Below are positions 25,095 through 35,827 of a stretch of DNA of 64,000 nt, in pieces (positions within the stretch are counted from its first letter, which is position 1; every line of letters starts with the position of its first letter). The translations under genes and the position numbers were made by a program. The notes beneath the pieces are model-generated. The model made no database searches. It saw nothing but the letters and a program-made list of their open reading frames with translations, and was not told the DNA's origin. Origin of the DNA: DASSUC01 sp035649895 (GTDB lineage: Bacteria > Actinomycetota > Actinomycetes > Mycobacteriales > Micromonosporaceae); assembly GCA_035649895.1 (NCBI GenBank), contig DASRIS010000196.1, positions 36,958 through 100,957 of the forward strand. Direction: 5' to 3'.

Positions 25095-25342
25095 GCGGAC
25101 CTCCGGGTCGGCATCGGATCGTGGCGTTGATACATCGCCCGGGGTCTCGGGGCCAACCGCTGCCGACCGCAGTCCTCGACCGCAATGGTGGTCCGGACGG
25201 ACTGGCCGCGTTCGACGTCGACGCTAACACCGGCCCCGCCCTGGTGCGAGCCGGGCGGCCGGTGTGGTCGCCGTGGGTTCGGAGGGCATCGGGCGGGTAT
25301 CCCAGGGCCGATGGAGCGGCGTGCCGCGAGGAGGCAGGTGCT

Positions 25343-26719
25343 GTGGCGAACTGGATGGCGCAAGCCCGGCAGCGGGCGCGGACGCGGCTGGCGAACGCCC
25401 GGCGGGGAGGCGCAGTACCCCCGTTCGCGGCGGACAGGTCCCTGGGCGAGCCCACTGGGCTGGTCCGGGTCGTGCGGTCCGCACCTACGGTGGACGAAGG
25501 GCTTCCCCGCGGCGTACGCATCGCGGGGGCCTGGGCGTGGCGGCTGATCCTGTTCATCGCAGCCGCCTACCTGCTGCTCCGGCTCGTCGGAGTCCTCCGC
25601 GTGGTGGTCATCCCCGTTGCGGTGGCGCTGCTCCTGGCGGCGTTGCTGCAACCGGCCGCCGGGGCGCTTCGCCGGCGGGGCATGAACAAGTCGGTTGCGG
25701 CCGGGATCGTGCTCGTCACCGGGCTGCTGGTCGTGTTCGGCGGCCTCGGGCTGATCGTCCAGACGTTTATCTCCCAGTTCGACGACCTTTCCACACAGGT
25801 GACCGAGGGTGTCGAGAAGATCGAGGCGTGGCTTGTGCAGGGCCCGTTGCATCTCTCGCAGGCCCAGCTCACCGACGGCATGGAACGCCTGCGACAGCAG
25901 CTGTCCGAGAACCAGGGCGCGCTTACCGCCGGCGCGCTGAGCACCGCCACCACGCTGGGCGAGGTCGTGGCGGGGTTCTTCCTGGTCCTGTTCACCCTCT
26001 TCTTCTTCCTGCGCGACGGCGGCCAGATCTGGCAGTTCCTCTGCCGCATGCTGCCCCGACCGGCCCAGGTGCCGGTGGCCCGGGCCGGCCACTACTCGTG
26101 GGTCACGCTGGTGTCCTACGTCCGCGCGACCGTGCTCGTGGCGTTCGTCGACGCGGTCGGCATCGGCATCGGGCTCGCCGTGCTCCGCATCCCGCTCGCG
26201 CTTCCGCTCGCCGCACTGGTGTTCCTCGGCGCGTTCATCCCGTTGATCGGTGCCACGCTCACCGGCGCGGTCGCCGTCCTGGTCGCGCTCGTCACCAACG
26301 GGCCGGTCAGCGCGCTCCTCGTCCTCGCCGTGGTGATCATGGTACAGCAGATGGAAGGCCATGTCCTGCAGCCGCTCATCATGGGCCGCGCGGTCTCGCT
26401 GCATCCTCTCGCCGTCATCCTCGCGATCGCGACCGGTGTGGTCGTCACCGGCATCGTCGGCGGCCTCGTCGCCGTGCCGGTGCTGGCTGTCGCCAACACC
26501 GCCGTGCGCTACCTGGCCGCACACCCGACCGGTGCGCCCACGGCCGACCGGGAGCCGCCCGGGACAGAGCCCACCGACGAGGACCAAGCCGAAGCCGAAC
26601 GGGCCGTCGACGAAGCGGCCGGACGATCTGACCCCGCCGCGCCCCCACCGCCGGAGACGTCCGTGAACCCACCCGACCGTGCGTTGGTGGACACCGGCCC
26701 GGAGAAGACCAGCGGGTGA
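25343..26719 (+). CDS. AI-2E family transporter (PerM/TqsA-like permease)
   Basis: 458 residues from GTG 25343, with gaggaggc 8 bases before. The frame opens earlier, but that part is not protein-like. About eight membrane segments follow the AI-2E layout: two at the start (WRLILFIAAAYLLLRLVGVL, VAAGIVLVTGLLVVFGGLGL), a helical periplasmic section, then FFLVLFTLFFFLRDGGQ and a cluster with FLGAFIPLIGATLTGAVAVLVAL and a QQMEGHVLQPLIMGRAV signature. The last ~75 residues are acidic and disordered. Family members export small molecules or autoinducers; the substrate is unknown here. Confidence 0.9.
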   Translation: MANWMAQARQRARTRLANARRGGAVPPFAADRSLGEPTGLVRVVRSAPTVDEGLPRGVRIAGAWAWRLILFIAAAYLLLRLVGVLRVVVIPVAVALLLAALLQPAAGALRRRGMNKSVAAGIVLVTGLLVVFGGLGLIVQTFISQFDDLSTQVTEGVEKIEAWLVQGPLHLSQAQLTDGMERLRQQLSENQGALTAGALSTATTLGEVVAGFFLVLFTLFFFLRDGGQIWQFLCRMLPRPAQVPVARAGHYSWVTLVSYVRATVLVAFVDAVGIGIGLAVLRIPLALPLAALVFLGAFIPLIGATLTGAVAVLVALVTNGPVSALLVLAVVIMVQQMEGHVLQPLIMGRAVSLHPLAVILAIATGVVVTGIVGGLVAVPVLAVANTAVRYLAAHPTGAPTADREPPGTEPTDEDQAEAERAVDEAAGRSDPAAPPPPETSVNPPDRALVDTGPEKTSG

Positions 26720-26786
26720 GCACGCGCGACATCGGGCGGGCGGGGGTTGGTGGGCCGCGCGAAGGTCCGCCGCCGGGAAACGGGGC

Positions 26787-28406
26787 TCAAGGCGCGGGCG
26801 CCACCCGGTCGCGCAGCACGAACCGCTGCACCTTGCCGGTCGACGTCCGCGGCAGCGCGTCCACGAGCTCGACGACCCGGGGCACCTTGTACGGCGCGAT
26901 CACCGACCTCGCGTACTCCCGCAGCTCCTCGGCCTTCTCCGGCGACCCCGGCACACCCGGCTTGAGCACGACGAACGCGTGCACCGACATGGTCCGTGCC
27001 GGGTCGGGCGCCCCGACCACCGCGCACTCCAGCACGTCCGCATGGCCCAGCAGCGCCATCTCCACCTCGGGCCCGGCGATGTTGATACCCCCCGAGATGA
27101 TCATGTCGTCATTGCGCGCCTGGTACCAGAAGTAGCCATCAGCGTCGCGCAGGTACGTGTCCCCGGTCAGGTTCCAGCCGTGCCGCACGTACTCCCGCTG
27201 CCGCTGGTCGGCGAGGTACCGGCAGCCGGTCGGCCCGCGCACGGCTAGCCGGCCGATCTCCCCGTCCGGCACCGGGTTCCCGTCGTCGTCGAGCACGCAG
27301 GCCTCGTACCCGGGCACGGGCTTGCCGGTCGCGCCCGGCCGGATGTCGTCGTCGGCGGCGGAGATGAAGATGTGCAGCATCTCGGTGGAGCCGATGCCGT
27401 CGATGATCCTGAGCCCGGTGGCCTCGTGGAACGCCTGCCAGGTGGTGAGCGGCAGCGGCTCGCCCGCGGAGACGCAGCGGCGCAGCGAGCCCAGGGCGGC
27501 CCGGTCGGGCGCGGCGAGCATGGCCCGGTACGCCGTCGGCGCGGTGAACAGGATCGTCGGGCGGTGCTGGGCGAGTGCGGCCAGCAGCAGGTCCGGTGTC
27601 CCCTTCTCGACCAGCAGGGTGGCGGCGCCGGCGCGCAGCGGGAAGACGACCAGCCCACCCAGGCCGAACGTGAAGCCCAGCGGCGGCGACCCGGTGAACA
27701 GGTCCTCCGGCGTCGGGCGCAGCACATGCGCGGAGAACGTGTCGGCGTTGGCCAGCACGTCCCGGTGGAAGTGCATGGTGGCCTTGGGCCGGCCGGTCGT
27801 GCCGGAGGTGAACGCCAGCAGGGCCACGTCGTCCTGGCTGGTCTCCACCCCCGGGAAGCGGTCCGGCTGGATCTCCGCCCGTGTCTCCAGGCTCGCCCGC
27901 CGGCCGTCGCCGAAGACGGTGTACGGCCCGATGCCCGCCTCCACCAGGTCCGCCACGAAGCGGTGGTCCACGATGGAGTGGTCGATCCGGGCGATCTCGT
28001 GGATGGTGCGCAGCTCGCCGCTGCGCAGCAGCGGCATGGTGGTGACCACCACGCCACCCATCTTGAGCACGCCGAACCAGCACGCGACGAGCCACGGGTT
28101 GTTGGGCGCGCGCAGCAGCACCCGGTTGCCGGGGACCAGCCCAACCTCCGTGACCAGGTAGCTCGCCACCTGGTTGGCGCGGGCCAGCAGGTCGCCGTAG
28201 GTCCAGACCGACCCGTCCGGGGTGAGCAGGCAGCGGCGGTCCGCGCCGTGCGCCGCGGCGGTCCGGTCGAGCAGCTCGACGCCGCAGTTGAGCCGCTCGG
28301 GGTACTTCAGCTCCGGCAGGTCGAAGACGAGCGGCGGCCACTGGTCCTGCGGCGGCAGGTTGTCCCTGGCGAACGTGTCCACGTGGGCGGAGGGTGCAAG
28401 CGGCAT
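26787..28406 (-). CDS. 2-aminobenzoate-CoA ligase-like AMP-forming enzyme
   Basis: 539 residues. It is an acyl-adenylate/CoA ligase with AFTSGTTGRPKATMH (P-loop-like A3), IGSTEM (A5), LTGDTYLRDADG (A7), DDMIISGGINIAGPEVE (A8) and STGKVQRFVLRD with the catalytic Lys (A10). The N-terminus MPLAPSAHVDTFARDNLPP is the form found in anthranilate-CoA ligases and distinguishes it from benzoate and 4-hydroxybenzoate ligases. It activates an aromatic acid for the bifunctional monooxygenase at 16011. The ATG has ccatgaggagcagcc upstream. It is divergent from the PaaX-type regulator, 101 bp away, with repeated motifs between. Confidence 0.88.
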   Translation of the reverse strand: MPLAPSAHVDTFARDNLPPQDQWPPLVFDLPELKYPERLNCGVELLDRTAAAHGADRRCLLTPDGSVWTYGDLLARANQVASYLVTEVGLVPGNRVLLRAPNNPWLVACWFGVLKMGGVVVTTMPLLRSGELRTIHEIARIDHSIVDHRFVADLVEAGIGPYTVFGDGRRASLETRAEIQPDRFPGVETSQDDVALLAFTSGTTGRPKATMHFHRDVLANADTFSAHVLRPTPEDLFTGSPPLGFTFGLGGLVVFPLRAGAATLLVEKGTPDLLLAALAQHRPTILFTAPTAYRAMLAAPDRAALGSLRRCVSAGEPLPLTTWQAFHEATGLRIIDGIGSTEMLHIFISAADDDIRPGATGKPVPGYEACVLDDDGNPVPDGEIGRLAVRGPTGCRYLADQRQREYVRHGWNLTGDTYLRDADGYFWYQARNDDMIISGGINIAGPEVEMALLGHADVLECAVVGAPDPARTMSVHAFVVLKPGVPGSPEKAEELREYARSVIAPYKVPRVVELVDALPRTSTGKVQRFVLRDRVAPAP

Positions 28407-28426
28407 GGCTGCTCCTCATGGCGCTG

Positions 28427-28460
28427 GTCACGTGACAGCGCCGCACCATGTGACAGCGCC
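28427..28460. promoter_or_regulatory. candidate PaaX operator
   Basis: The gap between the CoA ligase and paaX-like genes holds a 10-bp palindrome, gtcacgtgac (28427-28436). Its right half is the start of an 18-bp-spaced direct repeat: cgtgacagcgcc at 28431-28442 and tgtgacagcgcc at 28449-28460. This is the likely site where the divergent regulator acts on the ligase promoter. Confidence 0.5.
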
Positions 28461-28495
28461 TCATCACGCATGCATGACGGTAGTCAAGAACACGA

Positions 28496-28501
28496 TATGG
28501 T
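28496..28501 (+). promoter_or_regulatory. -10 box (TATGGT) of the leaderless paaX-like gene
   Basis: TATGGT ends 6 bases before the ATG at 28508, with no Shine-Dalgarno sequence. A leaderless transcript is likely. Confidence 0.5.
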
Positions 28502-28507
28502 GTCGCG

Positions 28508-29323
28508 ATGGTGGAGACAACGGGCCCGGGCGCCGCTCCGCGCGCGCTGATCGTCACCATCTACGGGCTCTACAGCCGCGACAGCGGCGGCTGGCTGTCA
28601 GTGTCGCTGATGATCCGGCTTCTCGCTGAGCTCGGCGTGGACGAGCCGGCGGTGCGCTCGGCCATCTCCCGGCTCAAGCGGCGCGGCCTGCTCGTCGCCT
28701 CGCGGCGGGACGGCGTCGCCGGCTACGCGCTGTCGGCGCAGGCGCAGGAGATCCTCGCCGAAGGCGACGCCCAGATCTTCCAGCCCCACCCGGCCCGGCT
28801 CGCCGACGGCTGGCTGATGGTGGTCTTCTCGGTGCCGGAGACCGAGCGCGCCAAGCGCCACACGCTGCGCTCGCGCCTGGCCGCGCTCGGCTTCGGCGCG
28901 GCCGCGCCCGGGGTCTGGGTGGCGCCGGCCCACCGGTACGACCTCACCGCCAGCACCCTGCGCCGGCTCGGCCTGGAGTCCTATGTGGATCTTTTCCGCG
29001 CCGACTACCTCGCCTTCACCGACCTTACCCAGGCGGTCGGGGAGTGGTGGGACCTGAGCGCCATCCACAAGTCCTATGTGGAGCTCATCGCGCGGTGGGA
29101 GGGGCTTGGCCGGCAAGGCTTCTCGACCGAGGCGTTCGCGGACTGGGTACGGCTGCTCACCGACTGGCGGCGGCTGCCCTACCTGGACCCGGGCCTACCG
29201 CCCGAGCTGCTGCCCGCGGACTGGCCCGGCGCCCAGGCGGCCGAGCTGTTCCACTCCCTGCGCGCCCGGCTCGCCGGCCCGGCCCACGACCACGTCCGGC
29301 GCGTCTCGGCGGCCACGCGCTGA
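28508..29323 (+). CDS. PaaX-family transcriptional regulator
   Basis: 271 residues. A winged helix (ALIVTIYGLYSRDSGGWLSVSLMIRLLAELGVDEPAVRSAISRLKRRGLL) with the family's RSAISRLKRRG recognition helix is followed by the PaaX middle domain (DGWLMVVFSVPETERAKRHTLRSRLAALGFG, APGVWVAP) and the C-terminal domain. PaaX repressors respond to aromatic acyl-CoA intermediates such as phenylacetyl-CoA. Here the likely effector is the aminobenzoyl-CoA-type product of the divergent ligase. Length and domain order are normal. Confidence 0.92.
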   Translation: MVETTGPGAAPRALIVTIYGLYSRDSGGWLSVSLMIRLLAELGVDEPAVRSAISRLKRRGLLVASRRDGVAGYALSAQAQEILAEGDAQIFQPHPARLADGWLMVVFSVPETERAKRHTLRSRLAALGFGAAAPGVWVAPAHRYDLTASTLRRLGLESYVDLFRADYLAFTDLTQAVGEWWDLSAIHKSYVELIARWEGLGRQGFSTEAFADWVRLLTDWRRLPYLDPGLPPELLPADWPGAQAAELFHSLRARLAGPAHDHVRRVSAATR

Positions 29324-29510
29324 CCGCGGCAACTACCACAGCAGCCGGCGGCATCAGAGCGTGGGCAGGTAGTGGGCCACCTCCTCGCTGCGTCCCTCGC
29401 CGCCATCGCGTCAAGATCGCGGTCTGGTGCAGGAAACGCGCAGTCGCACTGAACAGCGGTGGTGCGGAGTGCGGTGGACGGCTTGTGTCGACTGGGATGG
29501 AGCCCCTGCG

Positions 29511-29912
29511 TCAGCCCGGCACCACGGCGATGCCGGCGATCTCCACCAAAGCCTCGCCGTCCCAGAGCCGGGCCACCCCGACGCCGGCAGCGGCCGGGTA
29601 GTCCCGGCCCACCAGGCGGCGCCAGACCGCGCCCAGCTCGCCCGCCCGGCGCCGGTACTCCGGCAGGTCCACGATGTAGATCGTGGCCTGCACCAGGTGC
29701 TCCGGCTCGCCGCCGGCCGCCCGCAGCGCGGTGACGAGGTTGGCCAGCGCCCGCTCGAACTGGGCCACCAGGTCGCCGGCGCCGACAAGCTGGCCGGCGG
29801 AGTCCAGCGCCGTCTGGCCGGCCAGGAAGACGGTACGCCCGCCGGTGGCGACCACCGCGTGCGAGAAGCCGGAGGGCGTGGCCAGCGACGGCGGGTTGAC
29901 CCGCTCGATCAC
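29511..29912 (-). CDS. Rid/YjgF family protein lacking the usual catalytic Arg
   Basis: 133 residues, full family length. Conserved features include the GRTVFLAGQTALD start, AQFERALANLVTALRAAGG, YIVDLPEYRRR and an EIAGIAVVPG end. RidA enzymes hydrolyse reactive enamine/imine intermediates using the Arg in a Pro-Ala-Arg motif near residue 105. Here the same place reads DYPAAAGVGVARL, so Arg is replaced by Ala. It is therefore probably a non-RidA Rid subgroup or has another role. It overlaps the SDR gene upstream by ATGA (29909-29912) and is probably in the same aromatic-acid operon. Confidence 0.82.
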   Translation of the reverse strand: MIERVNPPSLATPSGFSHAVVATGGRTVFLAGQTALDSAGQLVGAGDLVAQFERALANLVTALRAAGGEPEHLVQATIYIVDLPEYRRRAGELGAVWRRLVGRDYPAAAGVGVARLWDGEALVEIAGIAVVPG

Positions 29913-30667
29913 GCCTGCACCGCCCCGCCGTCCACGTTGATGCCCTGCCCGGTGACCGCCCCGTTCTCCACGCAGAAGAGCACGGCCGAGGCGACCTCGG
30001 CCACGGTGATGAGCCGGCCGATCGGCTGCTGGCTCTCGAGAAAGCCCCGTGCGTCAGCCTCGGAACGGCCGGTCTTCGCCGCGATCCGGCGTACCGACTC
30101 GTCGGTCATCGGCGTGTCCACATAGGCCGGGCAGACCGCGTTGACCGTCACGCCGGTGCGGGCCAGCTCCGCGGCGGCCGACCGGACCAGGCCCAGCAGC
30201 CCGTGCTTTGACGCGGCGTACGCGGCGATGTAGGGGGCGCCGACCCGGGACGCGAGCGAGCCGATCGCCACGACCCGGCCCCAGCCCGCGGCTGTCATGG
30301 CCGGCACCGCGCGGCGCAGGCAGCGGAACGGCGCGGTGAGGTTGAGGTCGATGACCTGCTGCCACTGTTCGTCGGTGATCCGGTGCAGCGGCGCCGAGGG
30401 CGCCACGCCGGCGTTGGCGATGAGGATCTCGACCGGGCCGAACGCCTTCTCGGCCTGCTCGAAGACCTCGTCAACGGCGCCGGGCGCGGTCAGGTCGGCT
30501 GGTACGACCAGCGTCGGGCCGACGCACAGCGCCGCGGTCTCGGCCAGCTGCGCCTCGCTGCGCGCGGTGAGCGCGATACGGTGGCCCGCGGTCGCGAGCC
30601 GTACGGCGACCTCCCGGCCGATGCCCCGGCCCGCGCCGGTCACCAGGCACGTGCGTGGTTGTGACAC
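29909..30667 (-). CDS. SDR family dehydrogenase (FabG/hydroxyacyl-CoA type)
   Basis: 252 residues. TGAGRGIG (11-18), NAGVAP, the Ser in VVAIGSLAS, YAASK (Tyr and Lys), and a VNAVCPAYVDTPMT segment mark a classical SDR. The end GQGINVDGGAV is typical of FabG-like oxidoreductases and of 3-hydroxyacyl-CoA dehydrogenases in aromatic catabolic clusters. It is coupled to the Rid-family gene by a 4-base overlap. The ATG/GTG at 30667 follows gcttcgccccgtgtca without a strong SD. Confidence 0.82.
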   Translation of the reverse strand: MSQPRTCLVTGAGRGIGREVAVRLATAGHRIALTARSEAQLAETAALCVGPTLVVPADLTAPGAVDEVFEQAEKAFGPVEILIANAGVAPSAPLHRITDEQWQQVIDLNLTAPFRCLRRAVPAMTAAGWGRVVAIGSLASRVGAPYIAAYAASKHGLLGLVRSAAAELARTGVTVNAVCPAYVDTPMTDESVRRIAAKTGRSEADARGFLESQQPIGRLITVAEVASAVLFCVENGAVTGQGINVDGGAVQA

Positions 30668-30723
30668 GGGGCGAAGCGTAGCGGAGACTCGGGTTCAGGC
30701 AACCGGGCCGGATGAGGTAACTG

Positions 30724-30769
30724 CGCCGGATCGGATAGCCGCGTCGGATCGGACAAACTGCGTCGGAGG
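30724..30769. repeat. degenerate ~18-bp tandem repeat before the lipoprotein gene
   Basis: Units gcgccggatcggatagcc (30724-30741), gcgtcggatcggacaaact (30742-30760) and a partial gcgtcggag lie between the divergent SDR and lipoprotein genes. Confidence 0.5.
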
Positions 30770-30780
30770 GCACAGCGGCG

Positions 30781-31965
30781 ATGCGGGCGGGGTGGACCAT
30801 CCTGCTGGCCGCGCTGGTCGCGGCCGGCTGCGACGTCGGCCCGGTGCGGCGGGTGCCGCAGGAGCCGGCGCCGCCCGCAGCGGTCCCGGCCACCCCGGAG
30901 GTGCCCTCGCGGCACGAGGTGCGCGCCGCCCGCCTGCCGGTGCCACCCGGGTCGGTGCTCCGGCAGCTCCAGTTCGCCGACTCCCGGCACGGGTACGCGC
31001 TGGTCGCCGCGTGCCGGGCGGGTCCCGCTTCGGCCCCGGCGGCAGGCCCGGCGGCGAGCGCGCCCGCGGGACGGCCGGAGCCTGGCGAGTGCCCGGCCGC
31101 CCTGGCCGCGACCACCGACGGCGGCCTCACCTGGCAGTCCCGGCAGCACCCCCGCCCGGTCGCCACGGACCAGCAGCTCTACGTCGGCGGAGCGCACCTG
31201 GTCCTGCTGCACACCGAGCCGTACGGCTGGTACGTGTCCACCGACGCCGGCCAGACCTTCGCCTTCCGTGCGGGCAGCTCCCCACCGCCCGAGTACGCCG
31301 CGGTGGCCGGCCGGTACAGCATCTGGTGCGAGCCGTCCCCGTGCCGGGTCGTTGCGGACTACCTGCCGGGCGGGAGCCTGCGTCCGTTGCCGGCACAGCC
31401 GGGCCTGCCCGGCGACCTCATCACGGTGGCCCAGGCCGGGCCGCACCAGCTGTGGGCGGTCTCGGTGGCGCACGGCCGGGCGTACTCGGCGGTAAGCCTG
31501 GACCAGGGGCGCAGCTGGCAGCGGCGCGACCCGCCCGCCCCTGCCGGCGCCCCGGTGAGGCAGGCGGAGCTGCGGGTCTCACCGGACGGGCGGGACGTGT
31601 GGCTGCTCGGCTTCGGCCCGGCCGACCGGCTGGAGTTCCCGCGGCTGTGGCTGCACGGGCCGGGCGGCTGGCGGGTGCGGCACGCGGGCGACCCGGCGCC
31701 GGTCGCGCACGCGTTCGCGGCAGTCGGTGGGCAGAACCTGGTCGTGGCCGGACCGGGCGGCCTGGGCGTGGTGGGGGACGGGTACGCCACCTTCGGGGAC
31801 TGGCCCAGCGCGACCGGGTACGTGCGCGTGCTGGCCGACGGCACGCTCGTCGCCGCGGCCGACACCACCGGCACCGACACCACCGGCGCCGGTGAGCGGC
31901 TGTGGCTCGGCGTCGGCCAGGGCACGGCCCGGCGCTGGATAGAGATCATCGTACGCACTTCTTGA
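30781..31965 (+). CDS. lipoprotein with BNR/Asp-box beta-propeller features
   Basis: 394 residues with a signal peptide and lipobox LVAAGC (Cys ~17): it is exported and lipid-anchored. Three Asp-box-like segments recur: TTDGGLTWQS, STDAGQTFAF and SLDQGRSWQR. They have the S/T-x-D-x-G-x-x-W/F pattern of sialidase-type propeller blades. The N-terminal mature region is Pro/Ala-rich. No sialidase catalytic set is visible, so it is more likely a binding or sensor protein. Its last codons overlap the HAIR operator of clpB. The ATG at 30781 lacks a clear SD. Confidence 0.75.
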   Translation: MRAGWTILLAALVAAGCDVGPVRRVPQEPAPPAAVPATPEVPSRHEVRAARLPVPPGSVLRQLQFADSRHGYALVAACRAGPASAPAAGPAASAPAGRPEPGECPAALAATTDGGLTWQSRQHPRPVATDQQLYVGGAHLVLLHTEPYGWYVSTDAGQTFAFRAGSSPPPEYAAVAGRYSIWCEPSPCRVVADYLPGGSLRPLPAQPGLPGDLITVAQAGPHQLWAVSVAHGRAYSAVSLDQGRSWQRRDPPAPAGAPVRQAELRVSPDGRDVWLLGFGPADRLEFPRLWLHGPGGWRVRHAGDPAPVAHAFAAVGGQNLVVAGPGGLGVVGDGYATFGDWPSATGYVRVLADGTLVAAADTTGTDTTGAGERLWLGVGQGTARRWIEIIVRTS

Positions 31966-31981
31966 GTGAGGTACGCTCAAG
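31961..31981 (+). promoter_or_regulatory. HAIR operator (HspR site) upstream of clpB
   Basis: CTTGAGT-gaggtac-GCTCAAG matches CTTGAGT-N7-ACTCAAG at 13 of 14 arm positions. It starts in the last codons of the lipoprotein gene and lies 76 bp before clpB. It links clpB to the HspR regulon. Confidence 0.9.
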
Positions 31982-32056
31982 TCTGGCGGCGAGAGCCGTA
32001 CCGCGAAGAACCGCCGCGAAGAAACCATCGCCGCGACGAACGATCCTGGGGACGTG

Positions 32057-34653
<2,597 letters not shown>

Positions 34654-34657
<4 letters not shown>

Positions 34658-34740
34658 CCACCGGGGCGGTGCGACCAGGCATGGTCACTGGGCGGTACGG
34701 CCGGGACGGCATGATCACCGGGCGGTACGGACAACGCGGC
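34654..34740 (+). repeat. 30-bp tandem repeat (about three units)
   Basis: Units start at 34654, 34681 and 34711 with ATGACCACC/ATGGTCACT/ATGATCACC followed by GGGCGGT(A/G)CGG. The second and third are nearly identical (about 23 of 30). Confidence 0.75.
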
Positions 34741-34758
34741 TGGAGAATGCGGTCATGA
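34654..34758 (+). CDS. 34-residue repeat peptide ORF coupled on both sides
   Basis: The ATG at 34654 overlaps the clpB stop (ATGA), and its stop overlaps the start of the next gene (ATGA, 34755-34758). It therefore fits exactly between them. It encodes MTTGAVRPGMVTGRYGRDG and a second similar G-M-I-T-G-R-Y-G unit. The DNA is a 27/30/30-bp tandem repeat whose units each start with ATG. It may be real or may simply be repeat DNA that happens to be open. The exact double overlap is the reason it is listed. Confidence 0.35.
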
Positions 34759-35117
34759 GCAGAAAACCGGTGGATGTGGTGCAGGCGCGGCTGCGTGAGC
34801 TGGCCGGAGCGGACACGGTGGCGTTCGGCGGGGTGGGCTTCGTCGGCGAGCTGCTGCCGGTGACCGAGGCGTACCGGGAGCTGGCCGCCGCGGTCGCCCG
34901 CGACGGCGAGGCGCTGCGGCCACAGCTGGAGTGGCTGGTGGAGCACGGTTCGCCGGCCGGCAAGGTGTACGGCGTCACGCTGCTGCGCGAGCTGGACCCG
35001 GCTGCGGCGCGCGAGGCGTGGCGCCGGCTGGCCGGCGACCGCAGCGAGGTGACCACCTTCTCCGGCTGCGTGATGAACAAGTCGACCCTTGCCGAGTACG
35101 CGGCCAGCCAGCTCTGA
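34755..35117 (+). CDS. conserved hypothetical protein (heat-repeat-like small domain)
   Basis: 120 residues, mostly helical (VVQARLRELAGADTVAFGG, AYRELAAAVARDGEALRPQLEWLVEHGSPAGKVYGVTLLRELD, AREAWRRLAGDRSEV). It ends MNKSTLAEYAASQL. The helix pairs with conserved Gly turns resemble HEAT-type packing. It is not assigned to a family. It may be read through from clpB via the 34-codon ORF. Confidence 0.6.
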   Translation: MSRKPVDVVQARLRELAGADTVAFGGVGFVGELLPVTEAYRELAAAVARDGEALRPQLEWLVEHGSPAGKVYGVTLLRELDPAAAREAWRRLAGDRSEVTTFSGCVMNKSTLAEYAASQL

Positions 35118-35183
35118 CTCGGGGGTCGCGGGAGGATCTCCACCCGGGCTACCGTAACGCCGTCGTGACTGGGAGGGGTTCTC

Positions 35184-35825
35184 GTGTCGTACACCGTGCC
35201 ACCCGCGGGCCCGCCGGCCCGGCACCGCCCGGGCAGCGTCTCCGCCGCTGTCTGGCTGATGTACCTCGTCGCCGCCTCGTTCGTCGGCAACGCGATAGTC
35301 GCCGTAGCTGCGCACGGGCCGATGAGCGAGGTCTTCGAGCGGGCCTTCGCCGATGACCCGGAGCTGAACCAGGAGGGCACCGCCACGGCCGCCGCCGTCG
35401 CCGCCACCGGGGTCAGCCTCGCCGTCGCCGTGTTCTTCGCCGCCGCCCTGGCTGTGCTGGCCGCGCTCGTCGCCCGGGGCAGCAACGCCGCGGTCATCAT
35501 CACCTGGGTCGCGGCCGGGGTCGGCATCTGCTGCACCGGGTGGTCCGTCATCAGCACGCTCGCCCGCAACGCGCTCACCGGCTTCGGCGGGGCCGGCCAG
35601 ACGGACCCGGAGGAGCTACAGCGGCTGATGGAAGAGCTGCTGCCGTCCTGGTACCTACCGGCGGGCCTCACCCTCAACGCGCTCCAGCTGCTCGGCCTGG
35701 TCGCGGTGGCCATCCTGCTGGCGCTGCCGGCGTCCCGGGCGTTCTTCCGGCGGACCCCGCCCCCGCCCACGTGGGAGCCGCCGGTGCCGTCGTACCCGCC
35801 GGTGAACCCGCCGCCAGGAGGCTGA
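35184..35825 (+). CDS. four-segment membrane protein
   Basis: 213 residues. Segments at about 19-43, 67-95, 98-125 and 157-182 are hydrophobic and contain Gly/Ala. A polar loop with acidic residues (SEVFERAFADDPELNQEGT) lies after the first. The C-terminus is Pro-rich (PPPTWEPPVPSYPPVNPPPG) and cytosolic or exposed. The start is GTG 35184 with ggaggggtt upstream. No family is recognised. The SDR gene follows with a 2-bp gap. Confidence 0.6.
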   Translation: MSYTVPPAGPPARHRPGSVSAAVWLMYLVAASFVGNAIVAVAAHGPMSEVFERAFADDPELNQEGTATAAAVAATGVSLAVAVFFAAALAVLAALVARGSNAAVIITWVAAGVGICCTGWSVISTLARNALTGFGGAGQTDPEELQRLMEELLPSWYLPAGLTLNALQLLGLVAVAILLALPASRAFFRRTPPPPTWEPPVPSYPPVNPPPGG

Positions 35826-35827
35826 AC

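Noticed and set aside
24004..26786. Mobile element boundaries for the 19.3-26.7 kb block
   Set aside because: No transposase, integrase or flanking direct repeats were visible. The insertion idea rests on gene content only.
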